A stretch of 64,000 nucleotides of DNA from Chrysomallon squamiferum (lineage: Eukaryota; Mollusca; Gastropoda; Neomphalida; Peltospiridae): assembly GCA_012295275.1 (NCBI GenBank), contig CM022671.1, positions 6,977,227 to 7,041,226 of the forward strand, in the 5' to 3' direction. How positions within the stretch are numbered: the first letter of the stretch is position 1; each line of letters starts with the position of its first letter. The notes under the pieces were generated by a model, which saw only the letters and a program-made list of their open reading frames with translations, was not told where the DNA came from and did not search any database. Shown here in pieces: positions 14,668 to 25,916 of the stretch. The translations under genes and the position numbers were made by a program.

Positions 14668-15311
14668 AATGGAAACTGGCAAAACTGGTCCCTGGTTATC
14701 CCATATTAACATCTACACCGGCCATGTTTTTTTGTACCCAAAATTATGTGTAAACATTATATGTCTTAAAACCCTTAATAAACTGAATCCTGTATATTAT
14801 GATCAGTTTTCATCCCCAAAGGCTCAAGTTATTGGTTAATTACCTCGACAAACCGTAAGCCAGGTAAGTTCAGCTGATTACCTGACCGGAAACAGTGTGA
14901 CCCAGTTTCTCCTATTACAGGACAGTGAGATCTCAGACCAGACATTCTGGCTGTCTGGTAATTAGTCGATGATTGGTGTTAATTGTACTTATCAGTGCAG
15001 GTTGGACTTCTTAGTGCCTTACACCCATAATTCAGGTTTTACATCTTCACTGTGATGTTAAGACAAAAAGCTCACTGACCATTTCATGGATTTATGGATG
15101 TGCTGACAAGCAAATCAGAAGTGACATAGCTAACGTGTTGTTACATTTTATTCACAATTTATAAATCAAATGTAAAGATCTAGAATGGACATATCTTATC
15201 AAGTATTTCATAGATACAAGTGCAGATGTAAAAACAAACATTATACATACATATATACATGTATGAAGGGTTTCTAAATTTAAGGTAGCATGGTGATCTG
15301 TTACGCTAGTA

Positions 15312-15389
<78 letters not shown>

Positions 15390-15599
15390 ATATAACATAT
15401 GTACACATAGACACACTGTTTTGTAATTTTCAAATTCAATATTTATGAGAGTTTTGTCTTTCAGGAAATTACAAAAGAATAAACCTGAACTTACCCAAAA
15501 CAATGATACCACGAAAAGTTGAAGAGTATTTGTATGATTGTCCTCTCACAGAGATTGGCAAAGTACAGGCCTATATTACAGGTAATAACAAAAATAATA

Positions 15600-15630
<31 letters not shown>

Positions 15631-18069
15631 TACAGACAATATTAAATTGTTTATCAGGTTCTGTTAAACTATACTGCAGGTAATCTTAATGTCTAAAAGG
15701 TATTAAACTCTATTAAGGTAATGTTTAACTGTATTATTGGTAACATTAAATTATATTACAGGTAATATTAAAGTGTATTACAGGTAATATTAAAGTTTGT
15801 AACAGACGGTTTTAAATAAACAGTTATAATATTAAACAATTAATGTAGTTAGTGTAATTAAAGGTGAGATGTGTTTGTAACTGATGTTTCAGGTGATGTT
15901 AAATAAACAGTTTTAATATTAAACAGGTGATGTAGTTAGTGTAATTAAAGGTGAGATGTGTTTGTAACTGATGTTTCAGGTGATGTTAAATAAACAGTTT
16001 TAATATTAAACAGGTGATGTAGTTAGTGTAATTAAAGGTGAGATGCGTTTGTAACTGATGTTTCAGGTGATGGACTGAAATCCAGTTCAGTGCAGATAAG
16101 TCACATCTACTGCTCTCCAGCTCTCAGGTGTATACAGACAGCACACGAAGTCGTTAAAGGTGAGTTTCACAAATTATTTATTTGCACTGCTGTCTTTTAT
16201 TACAGATATTTCCCATGTTAATTATTTGTAAACTGACAGTGATGTTTTATTACTGAAGTTTCCCATGTTGATTATGTATGTGTGTGTTATGTAGTATAAC
16301 TTATATATTGTGCTATAAAAACTGAAATTTAATTAATTAATTAAATAAATGTAGCAAAAATTGCTTTATTGTATTTTCAATGCTACCATCTCATTTAATA
16401 ATCTGTACATTCTGTTTATTTATTTATTTATTTATTTATATACTTATTTACTGATTTATTTTCTTTTTTCTTTCTTTCTTTCTTTCTTTCTTTATTTCTT
16501 TATTTACTTATTTATTTTCTTTCTTTATTTATTTATTTATTTATATACTTATTTATTTATTTAAATTCTTATTTACTTATTTATTTTCTTTCTTTCCTTC
16601 TTTCCTTCTTTCTTTCTTTCCTTCTTTCTTTCTTTCTTTCTTTATTTGTTTATTTATATACTTATTTATTTATTTAAATTCTTATTTACTTATTTATTTA
16701 TTTTCTTTTTCTTTCTTTCTTTCTTTATTTATTTCTTTATTTATTTATTTATTTCTTTATTTCTTTATTTCTTTATTTCTTTATTTATTTATTTATTTAT
16801 TTATCAGCTCTGGGCAGCAGCTCACTGATTTGTGTTGAACCGACTCTGTTTGAGTGGCTTGGCTGGTACAAACCAAACGTACCAAAGTGGATTCCTGTCG
16901 ACAAACTTGTTTCTCTTGGCTACAGTTTAGACCAGACTTACACACCGTTTATCAGCAGTGACAAGCTCAACACAGATGAGAGCTATCAAGAGTATTACAG
17001 CAGAACCTCAGACTTTACTAACTACGTTGTCAGAAAACACAGCCAGGAAGGTATCAGTGTTTTTATTTAGTATTGCACTTGTTTGTCTGAAATTGAATAT
17101 AAAACTTTTATTTGTTTAATTTTTTTCTTTTATTTTCATCTGCACTTCTTCTTACTTTAAAACAAAAAAACAAAAAAAGAAAGGAAAAACAATAAAAAAA
17201 AGTAAAAAAAACACAAAAAAACATTCTTGAGTAAAAGATGTTATTTGCGTAACATAATATAGCTTTTCATAGTACTAAAATCAGTAAACCCTTGATGATT
17301 TCTCATTATCTCTAGAAACATTTAATATAGGTTTTATTATATGTATGTTCTTTATAATTATGTTTACCAGTTGATAATTTGTTCGATACATTGGTACTGC
17401 AGGAGATTCTTCATTAATATTCATGATAATGTGTTTTTGTTCCTTATCATTTACTAACATTCAACAGTGGTAATTATTTGTTGCAGAAAGTGTTTTCATT
17501 ATTTATACATGGTTTTTATAGTGTTGTTACTTTTTACCTGGTGGTAACATTCCAAAGTAACTGGTATTTGTTACTTTTTGCCATAGTAGTAACCTACCAA
17601 TAACATGTATATTTGTTACTTTTTACCAGGTGGTAACATTCCAAAGTAACAGGTATTTGTTACTTTTTACCAGGTGGTAACATTCCAAGTTAACACACAT
17701 TTGTTACTTTTTACCAGGTTTTATAATTCCAAAGTAACAGGTATTGGTAACATTTTCAAGTGTTAACACAAACTAACACTTTTTACCAGGTGGTAACATT
17801 CCAAATTAACACACATTTGTTACTTTTTACCAGGTGGTAATATTCTGTTGGTGGGACATGCAGCTAGTCTTGATGCCAGCACATTCAAACTGTGCAGGAA
17901 GAAAATCAAATCAGAATCTCAGTTTCTCAAAGAACTGACAAACGTTCCATTCTGTGCGGTTGTCATGGTAGAAGAGGACCCTGTCTCCAAACACTGGACA
18001 ATGAAGGAGCCCCCCATGCCCCCTTTGTGTCACAGCTATAACAAAATGTTCAACTGGAAAGAAGTATAA
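8395..18069 (+). CDS. UBASH3: UBASH3/TULA-family protein: UBA, 2H phosphoesterase, SH3, histidine phosphatase
   Basis: Twelve coding exons: 8395-8504, 9595-9648, 10075-10261, 10863-11061, 11943-12112, 12554-12762, 13433-13535, 13712-13826, 15465-15581, 16067-16159, 16808-17050 and 17834-18069. They sum to 1,836 nt (611 residues), in phase with no internal stop; vertebrate UBASH3A/B are about 620-660. Residues ~20-60 form the UBA domain ([18 protein letters not shown]). Two HxT motifs, PHITLSSFF (~107) and QLHLTLAY (~191), mark the 2H phosphoesterase fold. SH3 spans ~240-305 ([19 protein letters not shown]). The C-terminal phosphatase has LFVMRHGER (R360, H361, R364), YCSPALRC (R442) and LLVGHAAS (H542), so the catalytic set is intact. 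In vertebrates TULA proteins dephosphorylate Syk/ZAP-70-type kinases and bind ubiquitin and Cbl. Introns 8, 9 and 11 carry splice-junction-derived repeats. Confidence 0.97.
9129..9235. repeat. (CT)n-(GT)n compound microsatellite, UBASH3 intron 1
   Basis: About 38 CT units are followed by an interrupted GT tract. Open frames here on both strands (Leu-Ser, Arg-Glu and Cys-Val runs) are repeat artefacts. Confidence 0.97.
12776..13225. repeat. ~24-26 bp minisatellite in UBASH3 intron 6
   Basis: Repeats of units such as 'catcttaaaacatttgtact' joined by 'ttatt' or 'ttattgtttaatg' fill the intron, starting about 13 bases after the exon 6 donor. Unlike the other arrays in this gene, the unit does not include the splice junction. 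Confidence 0.9.
13839..14334 (+). repeat. 28-bp minisatellite copied from UBASH3 exon 8 5' splice site
   Basis: About 17 units follow the exon 8 donor directly. The unit consists of 'atctttgatttctcag' plus 'gtgagtgctcac', and the exon-intron junction itself (gtctttgattcctcgg|gtgagtactcat, 13811-13838) matches it at 23 of 28 positions. Each unit therefore carries a donor-like GTGAGT or GTGATT directly after a pyrimidine-rich TTTCTCAG. Two units have lost the G of GT (TCAG|TTGATT). The array fills the first third of intron 8. Confidence 0.93.
14335..15464 (+). other. Rest of UBASH3 intron 8: AT tract, unique segment, CT tract
   Basis: There is a (TA)n tract at 14624-14666, then an unusually GC-balanced unique segment (14800-15060) with a small inverted repeat (ACCAGACA...TGTCTGGT, about 14938-14962), which may be an old mobile-element fragment. 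A (CT)n tract of about 38 units lies at 15312-15387. No exon is supported. Confidence 0.6.
15640..15805 (+). repeat. Degenerate repeats copied from UBASH3 exon 9 5' splice site
   Basis: Units of about 25-30 bases repeat 'tatattacaggtaatatta' in variant forms. The exon 9 junction reads ctatattacag|gtaataac at 15571-15589, so the repeated core is the junction itself. The best copies are at 15752-15790. Confidence 0.8.
15806..16066 (+). repeat. 87-bp repeats copied from UBASH3 exon 10 3' splice site
   Basis: The acceptor context 'gtaactgatgtttcag' followed by gtgatg recurs with an exact 87-base period: AG at 15892, 15979 and the real one at 16066. Each upstream copy keeps the six exonic bases GTGATG and then diverges to 'ttaaataaacag'. 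A secondary acceptor-like site, 'attaaacag|gtgatgtag', also recurs within each unit. Confidence 0.93.
16410..16805 (+). repeat. TTTA/TTTC tetranucleotide tract before exon 11
   Basis: An imperfect TTTA/TTTC array of about 400 bases runs straight into the exon 11 acceptor (ttatttatcag|CTCTGG at 16807/16808), so the microsatellite itself supplies the polypyrimidine tract. Confidence 0.93.
17520..17833 (+). repeat. ~45-bp repeats copied from UBASH3 exon 12 3' splice site
   Basis: About seven degenerate copies of 'tttgttactttttaccag' plus 'gtggtaacattcc' precede the true acceptor at 17833. The exon itself begins gtggtaatattc, so each unit copies both sides of the junction. Several copies keep a usable pyrimidine tract and AG. 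Confidence 0.92.
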
Positions 18070-18234
18070 CCTGTCACAAGTAAAATACTTCAACTGAAGG
18101 AATCAGCGTGTGTATGTGTGTGTATGTCTGGGTTTTGTGTGTGTGTGTGTGTGTGTGTGTGTTTTTGTATTAGGTAAAAAACGATGCTTTCAAACTGCAT
18201 GTCACATGCTTTAATGTTATAAGTTAATATTGTA

Positions 18235-18240
18235 AATAAA
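18235..18240 (+). promoter_or_regulatory. Likely poly(A) signal of UBASH3
   Basis: A canonical AATAAA lies 166 bases after the stop codon, following a short 3' UTR containing a GT tract (18139-18162). Confidence 0.6.
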
Positions 18241-18421
18241 ACATGGATACATCTTTCTGTTTTATTTATACCAGTCAGTTTTAAAATACATTTTTATATA
18301 AAAATGTCTGTGATTCCTGTTCAGCAAAGAACTGATATTTGTTAAGAATGATTATTTTTATTTGTAAAACTTTGTGTGTGCATACATAGTGTGACAGTTA
18401 AATATTTCTATGCAGTAGAAA

Positions 18422-18457
<36 letters not shown>

Positions 18458-18570
18458 GTTACCAGTAATGTGTTGGTGCACTGTAATTACTGTTTATACT
18501 GTTAACAATGGTAAATAAGAAATGAATGGAAGATGTTTTATGTTTGTAACAGTGAGTGCTGATTAGTTTC

Positions 18571-18635
<65 letters not shown>

Positions 18636-19549
18636 AATTTATATATATATATACACATACACACACTTAAAAAACACACAGCATTTTATATATATATATA
18701 ACATCCACACATATGACATTATTTGTATACATATATATATAACAAGCACACATATGACATTATCATTAAATAAAACATCTGCCAAATCCTACATAATAAG
18801 AACATTATACTAACATGTTTTTTTTTTATTTGCAAAATTTTATAATTTATATAATGTTTGATTACTAATTTATGTTTTGTTATGCTTTCACAAATTTGTT
18901 CCTTTTATGGTTCTTTATAGACAATAGTAATTTTATGTTTTTTGTAGCACTTAAATTTCAGTTATTATTTATACACATTTGTTAACTTTGACTCAGTCCA
19001 GTTATTATTAAAGTTGTCATTTTCACAACATCGAGATAGATTGATTCTTGCTAACTACAATAAAAGTTTTATAAATATTACATAAATTAAGTTTTTTACA
19101 AATATTATGCAAAAGTTTTACAAATGTTACTCAAGTTAAGTTTTACAAAAATGTTGTACAAACGTTTCTAAAAATTGGAAATGGTGTGTTAAATGTAATT
19201 TTTTTTCATTACCCTTTGCCATAAAGATTTTGTGTATCTTAATAATTAGCAAATTGTATCACAACATATGGATATTTGTACGGACAGACAGATGAAAGGT
19301 TGGGAAAATATCTAGATAATAATGTTATTTATTTTTGCAAGGACAATGTTGACTGTTGATAAGATAGTCTTTTTAGAAATTTATTATGTATATAGATCTT
19401 GATAATATTTTCAAATACTTTGAAATCATAAATGTAGATATAAGTGCTGATTTTAATATTTTAAAATATTCTGATAATCAGGATGTAAATATTAATGGTA
19501 ATGTTGATATTTTAAAATACTGTGAAATCAGAATATGGTTATTAATACT

Positions 19550-19875
19550 TATATGAATATTTGAAAACATTTTAATATTCCAAATTTAGTTACTAACACA
19601 AATGTGAATATTTTGAAACGTTTTAATATTCCGTATTTCATTACTAATACTAATGTGAATATTTTGAAACATTTTAATATTTCGAATTTAGTTACTAACA
19701 CAAATGTAAATATTTTGAAACATTTTAATATTCCGTATTTCGTTACTAATACTAATGTAAATATTTTGAAACATTTTAATATTTCGAATTTAGTTACTAA
19801 CACAAATGTGAATATTTTGAAACATTTTAATATTCCGTATTTCGTTACTAATACTAATGTGAATATTTTGATAAG
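19550..19875. repeat. 51-bp tandem repeat with alternating variants
   Basis: The unit is 51 bases (17 codons), and two sequence variants alternate, giving a 102-base higher-order period. Because the period is a multiple of three and stop-poor, frames stay open on both strands; I treat these as artefacts. Confidence 0.9.
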
Positions 19876-20559
19876 TAGAATCTAGTGATTAATACAAAAG
19901 TTATAATTTAAAAATATATCAACAGACATGTTTTTATCGAAGTATTACTAAACAATATTCTGTTGTTTTTCTTCATTTATTTATTTATTTATTTATAATT
20001 ACTTCACACATTAGTAATACGGTTTAGTTGTCAAACTTCTGAAACTGAAATAAATTTCCTTAAGAATTCTCACGGATTACATTACTGGTAGTTTATTTTC
20101 CTCCCTCCTTCCGTGCCTCCTCCTCCTCCTTCTTTCTCCCCTCCTCCTAATTGTTATTAAATGAATGAGTGTTGAAGGTCTACATTTTCTGAATTTATTT
20201 ATCTATTTATTTTTGTTTTCGTTCAATCAATAAAGACACACAAACAACGAACAAGTAAACTTAGCGTGACGTCATTGTGTGTCTCTGACTCCAGTTGCCA
20301 TAGAGATGTTTTGTAATATTATTTTATTGTTGTAACTTGCTATTAATTTTGAGCTGCTGATGCAAAATAAAATAACTTGTAAGTATAAACATTTTTTTCT
20401 TCTTCAGACTACAGTTGAATGACGTGCGCGAAGAAAATACTATATATAGTAACTTGTTGTTTACATGTGTATAAAAACGTGAACATTGTTGTTAAGTAAA
20501 TACCTTTTACGTTGTAAAATATATGAACGTTGTTTGTTATATAAGTTAACTGTAATGTT

Positions 20560-20715
20560 ATAAAATGTTGTTAGGTAAATAATAATGTTAAAATAAAGTT
20601 ATAGTGTTATAAAATGTTGTTAAGTACATAATAATGTTAAAATAAAGTTATAGTGTTATAAAATGTTGTTAAGTAAATAATAATGTTAAAATAAAGTTAT
20701 AGTGTTATAAAATGT
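20560..20715. repeat. 49-bp tandem repeat, three copies
   Basis: 'aataatgttaaaataaagtt' recurs at 20581, 20630 and 20679, with near identity across the unit. Confidence 0.9.
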
Positions 20716-21243
20716 TAATATTGTTTAAAAATACTTATATGTATGATTGTTTATTTTTTTTTTGTGCATGTAGGTAACAAATGTAACTAGAAAGTTGGCA
20801 TTCACTTTTATTTTTATTTTGTTTTTGTTTATGATTATTATGATTATTATATTATTATTATTATTGTTGTTGTTATTTTGTTGTTGTTTATTAATAATTT
20901 GATATATATATCAAGTCGAACAAGGTACAAAATTAATTAACAAACTAGTTTGTCAGTGTCAGTAAACAACAACACATTTTTAATTTTTATATTTTCAGAT
21001 GATAACAACACACACATTTTAATTACATATATTTCAGATGATACACTTATATTATATATATATATATACACACACACATACATACATATATATATATATC
21101 AATGTATTCGTTCTTTTTTTAAATTATGTGCACATTTAACATTGTACTCTAAAACTAAGTGATTATTAATTATTCATTTATATTTCTCAATGGAATATCA
21201 GGTAAAAACAGCAACAACAATAAAATAATAATGATAATATTAC

Positions 21244-21292
<49 letters not shown>

Positions 21293-21420
21293 GGTCAACA
21301 ACAATGAAGATATTTTAGAAAAATATTAATTATATTGTTCACATATGAACAGAATCAAGATCATGAATTACAATCTTAAAACTTCAAACTCACTGTGATG
21401 TTTTTACGTAAATTGCATTT

Positions 21421-21451
<31 letters not shown>

Positions 21452-22539
21452 TTTATTTATTTATTTATTTATTTTTATTATTTTTTTTTTTTTCTGTTTA
21501 TATATGCAAAGGCTACTTTTATTCTTAGTGTCAATTACGTTTGAGATAACAAATAATTAAAACATGTTGATTACTTACTGGTGTTTGTCATTATTTTATT
21601 TCATTTTTCTTTATTTAATTATAAACTATGTAGTTATCAGTACCAATATAAAACATTTCACGAAGTCACCGGGACAAAACACGTTGATATATGCAACATT
21701 TCTATACAAACATTACATTTAAAACAATTTTATAAATATCCCGTGTAACATCCTTGTATACGTTAACTGTATCTTTGTAAATGTTTCATGTAACGTCTCT
21801 ATAAATCTAACAAATTTATTAATGTTACCTATGTAACATATCTATTAGAGTCATCTAATAATATATCTATCAATGTTTTTATATTTTGCCACTGTTCCTA
21901 TATAACATTTATTAATGTTATTTGTGTAACATCATTGTTACCTATTTTATACATATATTTATAAATAGTTTTCTGCGTAACCTTTGTTACTGTTATCTGT
22001 GTAACATTTATTCTTTTCGTGTCAGCATATGTTCATCAGTGAAACGTTATTCATAGGATGTTGCTTTTCGCCTATAATAATAGTTTAAGATTTCTGAACA
22101 CACTGTAAAACGAAATATTAATTTTTATAATGTAAATTTAATATCTGAAATTACTACACACTTTAAATATAATGATAAGTAAATTCAGTGATAAACAAAA
22201 TACACGCACATTTTATATATAATAATATACACAATTTCAGTGATAAGCAAAATACGTGGACAGTTTAAATATAATTATGTACACAATTTCAGAGATAAAA
22301 TACGTGCACACTTTAAATGTAATGATGTACACAATTTCAATGATTTCAATGATAAACAAAATACACGTAAAAGCAATAATGTACACAATCAGTCATAAAT
22401 AAAATACGTGCACACTTTAACTGCACAAATGTACAAAATTTCAGTGATGAACAAAATACGCGCACATTTTAAATGTAATAATGTACACTATTTCAGTGAT
22501 AAATAAAATGACAGAAACACCTTACAGTAATACAGTACG

Positions 22540-22867
22540 TATGTTTGTGTGTATGTGTGTGTTACTGTATGTTTTCTGTATATATTGTGTGTTGTGTATA
22601 TGTGTGTGTATGTTTCTGTGTGTAAGGTGGGTGTGTATGTGTGTATGTGGGTGTGTATGTGTGTGTGTGTGTCTGTGTGTGAGTATGTATGTGTCTGTGT
22701 GTGTGTGTCTGTGTGTTTGTCTGTGTGTTTGTGTGTGTGTGTATGTGTGTGTGTCTGTGTGTTTGTGTGTTTCTGTGTGTTTGTGTGTGTGTCAGTCTGT
22801 CTGTGTCTGTGTCTGTCTGTGTGTGTGTCTGTGTGTGTGTTTGTCTGTGTGTGTGTGTGTGTGTGTA

Positions 22868-22905
<38 letters not shown>

Positions 22906-22916
22906 TGTGTGTGTAA
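22540..22916. repeat. Long GT-rich microsatellite at the 3' end of Kir-A
   Basis: A GT/GTAT/GTCT tract of about 375 bases abuts the Kir-A stop codon with almost no unique 3' UTR between. Cys/Val-rich open frames in this tract are not genes. Confidence 0.97.
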
Positions 22917-22918
22917 AA

Positions 22919-24166
22919 TTACCTATCGCTGTTGACGGTGTCTGACGCGGTGCTGAAACCAGACCCCGACGTCAGCGATATCGTAGATGTGTTCTCGGCG
23001 CTGTCCGTCTGGAAACTCGCCTCCGACTTTTTGTTTTCTTTGTCCTCAGCCTCGCACAGAGCCTCCTTCCCACTCTCCATCACGTGCACGTCTTCAGCGC
23101 TGCACTTCGGCGTCTTGCTCGGCACGATGTTGTCAAATCGCACGAAGTCGATGCACCAGATTTTATTCCTCTCGTCGTACTCTTCGATCCTGGCGAACCT
23201 GTGTCCCCACATCAGCTCTTTCGCCGTGTACGACGTCTTGGCTTGCACGAGCTCTCCAGTCGTTTCGATGGTGGCTTCGAGGAAGATGAGAATCTCGAAC
23301 TTGTCCAGAATCAGATCATCGGGTCGCACAGTCCACATCGGACTGTCCTTGTTTATTTTGTGCCTGAACACGAGAGGCCAGATGAGAAAGACCTCGTCCA
23401 TTCCGTGGGCGACGAAGTCCAGTTTGTTCTGGTACAGCGGGTACACGTATTTGTCGCTGGCCACGTATTTCTGTACCAGCATCCCGTACAGACTCGCGTC
23501 TATCAAATGAGTCTTTCTGTAATCGCCGATTCGGATCTGCAGACACATTTCGCCGTCTTCCTGACAAATGACGGCGCTCTTGCTGAACATCAGAGTCTGC
23601 CGTCGGTTCTTCGGTTTCGCCAGACGAACGAAGATGAAGCCGAGCAGCACCGTTTCCAGGAACCAGCCGATTGTCATCTGCAGGAAGACCAGGGGAACCG
23701 ACCCGCCGCAGTCCGGGTGTGGATACAGCGTCCCGTACCCGATCGTCGACTGAGTTTCCATGGAGAGTAAGAAACAATCCCAGAACGAGGTTACGTGAAC
23801 CAGACAGGGGACCCATTTGGGATTGTCCAGGTTCTGAAAGTCCCCGTGCACGTAACCTAGCAACCAGTAGAGCACGGCAAAGAAGAGGTAACAGGCGAAG
23901 TAACCTCCGAAAAACACGATCAGCGCGTACCTCCACTGCGACTCGATCAGACAGGAATACACGTCTTTCAGGTAGCGCCTACCTCGTTTTGAAAGTCCCT
24001 TGAAAGCGATGTTCATCTGACCCTCCTTGCGCATCAGAGACCTCCGAGGGTAGTACTTCTTCTTCACCCTGTACGACGTGTCCAGTCTCTCGAACTTGTA
24101 CTCCTCCCATCTGGCGTGGTCGTGAACGACGTCCACATTGTGGTACTCTCCGTGTTTTGAACTCAT
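22919..24166 (-). CDS. Inward-rectifier K+ channel Kir-A (KCNJ family), intact single exon
   Basis: A 415-residue single-exon frame from ATG (24166) to TAA (22919-22921). Parts in order: N-terminal cytoplasmic region with the slide helix ([18 protein letters not shown], ~63-80), TM1 (~79-104), pore loop with the TIGYG filter (141-145) flanked by the conserved extracellular cysteines C121 and C153, TM2 (~157-182), the PIP2-binding motif AKPKNR (~183-188), and a cytoplasmic beta domain with [13 protein letters not shown]. The TM2 rectification-controller position is glutamate (E171, [10 protein letters not shown]), predicting moderate to strong inward rectification by family rules. The C-terminal tail is acidic and Ser/Thr-rich. 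The coding sequence is GC-rich against its AT-rich surroundings, which creates long antisense frames that are shadows. Confidence 0.96.
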   Translation of the reverse strand: MSSKHGEYHNVDVVHDHARWEEYKFERLDTSYRVKKKYYPRRSLMRKEGQMNIAFKGLSKRGRRYLKDVYSCLIESQWRYALIVFFGGYFACYLFFAVLYWLLGYVHGDFQNLDNPKWVPCLVHVTSFWDCFLLSMETQSTIGYGTLYPHPDCGGSVPLVFLQMTIGWFLETVLLGFIFVRLAKPKNRRQTLMFSKSAVICQEDGEMCLQIRIGDYRKTHLIDASLYGMLVQKYVASDKYVYPLYQNKLDFVAHGMDEVFLIWPLVFRHKINKDSPMWTVRPDDLILDKFEILIFLEATIETTGELVQAKTSYTAKELMWGHRFARIEEYDERNKIWCIDFVRFDNIVPSKTPKCSAEDVHVMESGKEALCEAEDKENKKSEASFQTDSAENTSTISLTSGSGFSTASDTVNSDR

Positions 24167-24775
24167 TCTTTGTACACTCCGTAAATTCGCCTCGTTTTCT
24201 TGCTTAGTTCTTTTTTTTCTTCTTCTTCTTATTATTATTATTATTTTTTTTTAAATACTTCTTATATGAATATTAACAGTCTACTTGGTTTTATTTCTCA
24301 TAGCAGGTTTTGTTGACAAGTCGGGAGCTGTTAACTAGTACAGAGACAAAGACAATGTGAGAGTTGATACATCACACGGTAATTAACAAACACGTCATTC
24401 ACATATCAGGGCAATGATAGCCAGTTTGATCGATTGCCTTCTTTTGTACGACTCTGATTACTGTCTGATATAATACTGCTTCTTTATTCTCTGTTATACC
24501 TGATATTACTATTATTAGTAGTAGTATTAGTATTAGTATTATTATTATTATTATCTTGTTTATAACGTCTCCTTAAGCTTCAAATGTGGAAAAGATATAC
24601 GTATTTTTTCTTTTAAAAAAAAAAAAAAAAACAAACCAGAATCAAATTAATGGCAAAAGCAAAACTAATGTGTGTTCGTTTTCTTCTAAGTTTCTTTTAT
24701 TAACTACAATTTTATTTGTCTTGCTGTTGTGATGGAAAAATAAATATATATCAGTTGTAGTAGCAGCAATAATAT

Positions 24776-24849
<74 letters not shown>
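24776..24849. repeat. (GATA)n microsatellite
   Basis: About 18 perfect TAGA units. Confidence 0.97.
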
Positions 24850-24850
<1 letters not shown>

Positions 24851-24974
24851 AATAAACAAAGAAGTTAAGATCAATGATCAAATAAAACGTGATTTACTCT
24901 TATGAAAACGAACATAACTTCCTGTCAATAAATACGTAACTTACAATAAACAAAACGTAACATACAGTGAAAAT

Positions 24975-25390
24975 AGATCTGACTGGTGATATTTTAGTGT
25001 AACTATATTTAACTGGTAATATTTCATTGTAAATTGATCAAACTAGTGAAAGTTTAGTGAAGATAGATTTAACTGATGATATTTCAGTGCAAAGAAATCT
25101 AACTGGTGATATTTTAATGTAAAGATATCTAACTGGGGATATTTTAATGTAAATCGATCTAACTGGAGATATTTTATTGTAAATCAATCTAACTGGAGAT
25201 ATTTTATTGTAAATCAATCTAACTGGAGATAGTTTACTGTAATTCAATCTAACTGGAGATATTTTATTGTAAATCGATCTAAGTGATGAAAGTTTGGTGT
25301 AAACTTATCAAACTGGTGATATTTCAGTGCAAAGAAATCCAACTGATGATATTTTAGTGTAAATATATGTAACTGGAAATGTTCAATTGG
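24975..25390. repeat. ~30-bp minisatellite upstream of Kir-B
   Basis: About 13 degenerate copies of 'atctaactggagatatttta' with 'ttgtaaatcg' spacers lie between the two Kir promoters. Confidence 0.92.
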
Positions 25391-25916
25391 AAATGTCTCT
25401 AAACTTGAGATGTGCAGCTATAAATAAAAGGGTCAATTAACGATGTACTCTGTGTACTGACAGTGACATATGATATGTAATAAACACATACGTATTCATC
25501 ACATTAGTACGTGTCAAACTGGAATCATCTTCAGCGATCATGCTCGAGGCAAATTTATTTTGCAGTCTTTGTTGAAATAAGACGAATTTACAACTCGTCT
25601 GTGTCAGTTCATTTGTTCGTCTTCTTTGTGTCAGTTCCACCAGTTTCTTCTTACTCCAAAATAAAAACACGGAAGAGACTAACAATGATAAAAAAAAAAA
25701 TAATAAAAGTAGAACGAGTTGAAAAACTTTGAAGGAAAAGAAAACAGGAGAAAACAATTAAAATAATTAATACTAAAATTAAAACGACGGAAACCTATAA
25801 AAAAAGAAAAGAAATACGAATACTACGAAGAAAAGCTACAAAGAAAGAAGAAAAAGGGATATATATATAATAAAAGGATATCTGAAAAGTAAGAAGAAGA
25901 AGGGAGAGAAGATACA

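Larger units (their letters stand above)
18241..22918. other. Gene-free repeat-rich spacer UBASH3 to Kir-A
   Basis: No exon was recognised. Contents: poly-T 18426-18454, (CT)n 18574-18632, a 51-bp repeat array (19550-19875), three copies of a 49-bp unit (about 20560-20715), (AT)n 21248-21285, TTTA 21417-21475, a degenerate ~60-bp repeat with 'cacaatttcagtgataaac' (22150-22500), and a long GT-rich tract (22540-22916) ending at the Kir-A stop codon. Confidence 0.8.
24167..25916. other. Divergent spacer between Kir-A and Kir-B
   Basis: The two Kir genes are head to head, 1.75 kb apart, so both promoters lie here. The spacer holds an ATT tract (about 24228-24246), a GATA-type microsatellite and a 30-bp minisatellite. 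The 170 bases before the Kir-B ATG are strongly A- and purine-rich. Confidence 0.7.

Noticed and set aside
22481-22945. Cys/Val-rich open frames of 75-154 codons
   Set aside because: They translate the GT microsatellite; the repeat has no stop in these frames and no conserved domain.
22932-24003. Antisense frames of 100-228 codons opposite Kir-A
   Set aside because: Shadow frames produced by the GC-rich Kir-A coding sequence.
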